Below are positions 6,713 to 7,618 of a stretch of 7,618 bases of DNA, piece by piece. The notes beneath the pieces were generated by a model, which saw only the letters and a program-made list of their open reading frames with translations, did no database searches and had not been told where the DNA came from. The translations under genes were made by a program, and so were the position numbers. How positions within the stretch are numbered: position 1 is the stretch's first letter; every line of letters starts with the position of its first letter. The DNA comes from Acidobacteriota bacterium (GTDB lineage Bacteria > Acidobacteriota > Terriglobia > Bryobacterales > Bryobacteraceae), in NCBI GenBank assembly GCA_947505565.1, contig CANNLB010000095.1, positions 1 through 7,618 on the forward strand, read 5' to 3'.

Positions 6713-7228
6713 ATGGGAAACGTCCACCTACCGAACCCGCAAGCCGCGAGCTACGAACTGGCGATGGCCAATCGCAAGCTCGTCACCATTGTCATGGGCA
6801 TGACACTGATGATGGGGCTCATTGCCTGTTTATCGTACCTCGCCGGTCGGTCGGTTGCCGGCATCCGTGCCGAAAAGGCCCTGCCGGCTGTCATTCCGCC
6901 CCCCGTCATTGTGGATGCCCCCGTGGCCTCCATCCAACGCGCTAAACCGACGCCGACTCCGGGTTTCGTTGTGGCTCCGACTGGGTTGGCCGTCTCAGCG
7001 GCTCGGCTAGTTGGCCCCCAGCTTTATCTACAGGTGGCCGCCGGTTCGGAAGCCGATTTTGCTCCGCTCCAGTTGGAATTCGAAAAGGAGTCGCTGCCCC
7101 AACGCACGGTGCTGATCGACAACAAGTTTCGGCTCCTGGTCGGTCCGCTGCGCGATTTCGCCCACCGAGCGGAGATGGAAAGGAAACTCCGCGAGGCAGG
7201 TCGGCCATTTTTTCCCCGTCAGCTGTAG
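6713..7228 (+). CDS. Single-pass membrane protein with SPOR-like C-terminal domain
   Basis: This 171-residue protein has a short N-terminal cytoplasmic part, one clear transmembrane helix (about 23-44, LVTIVMGMTLMMGLIACLSY), a Pro/Ala-rich linker (about 57-90, including IPPPVIV and KPTPTPG) and a compact C-terminal domain at about 103-168. That domain has the SPOR pattern: LYLQVAAGS, a helix, VLIDNKFRLLVGPLRD, a second helix ERKLREAG and a final strand. SPOR domains bind denuded peptidoglycan glycan strands, and such proteins often act at the septum or in envelope maintenance, so a periplasmic cell-wall-binding role is inferred. The listed ATG is preceded by no Shine-Dalgarno sequence. An alternative ATG at 6764 would start MANRKLVTIV directly before the helix and is nearly as plausible. 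Its 3' end overlaps the broken minus-strand gene by 10 bp. Confidence 0.8.
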   Translation: MGNVHLPNPQAASYELAMANRKLVTIVMGMTLMMGLIACLSYLAGRSVAGIRAEKALPAVIPPPVIVDAPVASIQRAKPTPTPGFVVAPTGLAVSAARLVGPQLYLQVAAGSEADFAPLQLEFEKESLPQRTVLIDNKFRLLVGPLRDFAHRAEMERKLREAGRPFFPRQL

Positions 7229-7513
7229 TCGGTTCTCCACTCCCGACGGTGTTCGATCGCAGTCCGCAGGCGTTTCCAATCTTCTTTGGCCACCCTTTCC
7301 GCTCCGTCCTTCCGCTGATCCAGGTAGTAATCGATCGACAATCCTTAGGGTGTACTCGTCTCGAGCCAGGCTCCTTTTCCGTCCCGGATAAATGGCCGCG
7401 TCCCACTGCCGGAGCATCCCAAAGCGGACAACGGGCGGGTTGCTGTCGTGTATGGTTTTGATGTTGGCTCCGGCCTCAATTCGGCTATGGAGGACTTGGG
7501 GAAACTCGCCCAT
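7219..7513 (-). pseudogene. Small unrecognised gene disrupted by a one-base frameshift
   Basis: From ATG 7513 the minus strand reads IEAGANIKTIHD, then VVRFGMLRQWDAAIYPGRK and SLARDEYTL, which is convincing soluble-protein sequence. At about 7342-7346 the coding signal moves to another frame, LSIDYYLDQRKDGAERVAKE and then DWKRLRTAIEHRREW, ending RTDYS at the TGA 7219-7221. In that frame a TAA (7345-7347) lies immediately upstream. Removing one A of the AA pair in CTAAGG would fuse the parts into about 97 residues, TLGLSIDYYL across the join, and the span of 295 bases is exactly one base more than such a gene needs. I do not recognise the family. Left unshifted, the first frame runs on to 7028, but only as antisense to the SPOR-like gene. 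The start may lie further upstream, since the adjoining minisatellite has no stop codons. The lesion may be a true mutation or a sequence error. Confidence 0.6.
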
Positions 7514-7520
7514 GTCAATC

Positions 7521-7618
7521 AGAGGCGGCGGGCAGAGGCGGCGGGCAGAGGCGGCGGGCAGAGGCGGCGGGCAGAGGCGGCGGGCAGAGGCGGCGGGCAG
7601 AGGCGGCGGGCAGAGGCG
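7521..7618. repeat. 13-bp GC-rich minisatellite, at least 7.5 copies, running off the window
   Basis: The unit AGAGGCGGCGGGC is repeated perfectly from 7521: seven full copies, then seven bases of an eighth, where the window ends. The total copy number is therefore unknown. There is no sequence divergence between copies, pointing to recent or actively slipping expansion. The unit has no stop codon in any minus-strand frame, and because 13 is not a multiple of 3 a reading frame crossing it would give a 13-residue repeat drawn from all three frames. It abuts the start of the broken gene at 7219-7513 with only seven bases between. Confidence 0.95.

Noticed and set aside
7028..7340. C-terminal two thirds of a 161-codon minus-strand ORF
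   Set aside because: Past the frameshift point it is antisense to the SPOR-like gene and loses protein-like character, while the adjacent frame keeps it.
7521..7618. Origin iterons or an attachment site
   Set aside because: The repeats are contiguous 13-mers of pure GC-rich sequence with no AT-rich region, replication gene or integrase nearby.

Overview
The window is a GC-rich, densely packed bacterial region. The best guess at the host is an Acidobacteriota of the Bryobacterales/Solibacter kind. That rests on recalled resemblance of the XdhC, AsmA-like and glycogen-debranching proteins, on GC content and on gene style; no search was run. Five intact protein genes are well supported. Both ends hold broken or unrecognised coding remnants next to short tandem repeats.

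Layout: (1) Bases 1-545 contain no intact gene. There is a left-truncated open frame, a 28-bp unit repeated three times whose length is not a multiple of 3, and the 3' end of an unrecognised protein gene whose upstream part is split over frames. (2) Bases 514-2280 (minus) encode a GH133-type amylo-alpha-1,6-glucosidase (glycogen debranching enzyme). (3) Only 23 bp away and divergent, bases 2304-2978 (plus) encode a 224-residue soluble histidine kinase with no sensor or receiver domain. Its stop codon overlaps the stop codon of the convergent AsmA-like gene. (4) Bases 6656 down to 2975 (minus) form a three-gene operon, xdhC - mocA-like nucleotidyltransferase - asmA-like, with start/stop overlaps GTGA and ATGA. 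(5) Divergent from xdhC, bases 6713-7228 (plus) encode a single-pass membrane protein with a C-terminal SPOR-like domain, behind a good sigma70-type promoter. (6) Bases 7219-7513 (minus) hold a small unrecognised gene broken by one extra base. It is followed, up to the window edge, by at least 7.5 copies of a 13-bp GC-rich minisatellite.

How the genes fit: XdhC and the MocA-like protein are maturation factors for molybdenum hydroxylases (xanthine dehydrogenase / CO-dehydrogenase class). XdhC inserts or sulfurates the cofactor, and MocA attaches CMP to molybdopterin. No hydroxylase structural gene lies in the window. The AsmA-like envelope protein is translationally linked to them without an obvious functional reason. 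The debranching enzyme belongs to glycogen or maltodextrin breakdown. The kinase is an orphan here, with no response regulator in view. I see no CRISPR array, tRNA, rRNA, phage gene or recognisable insertion sequence. I do not find convincing evidence of a wholly new system. The most unusual items are the sensorless kinase wedged between two opposing genes, the repeat-disrupted reading frames at both ends, and the coupling of asmA to Mo-hydroxylase maturation genes.
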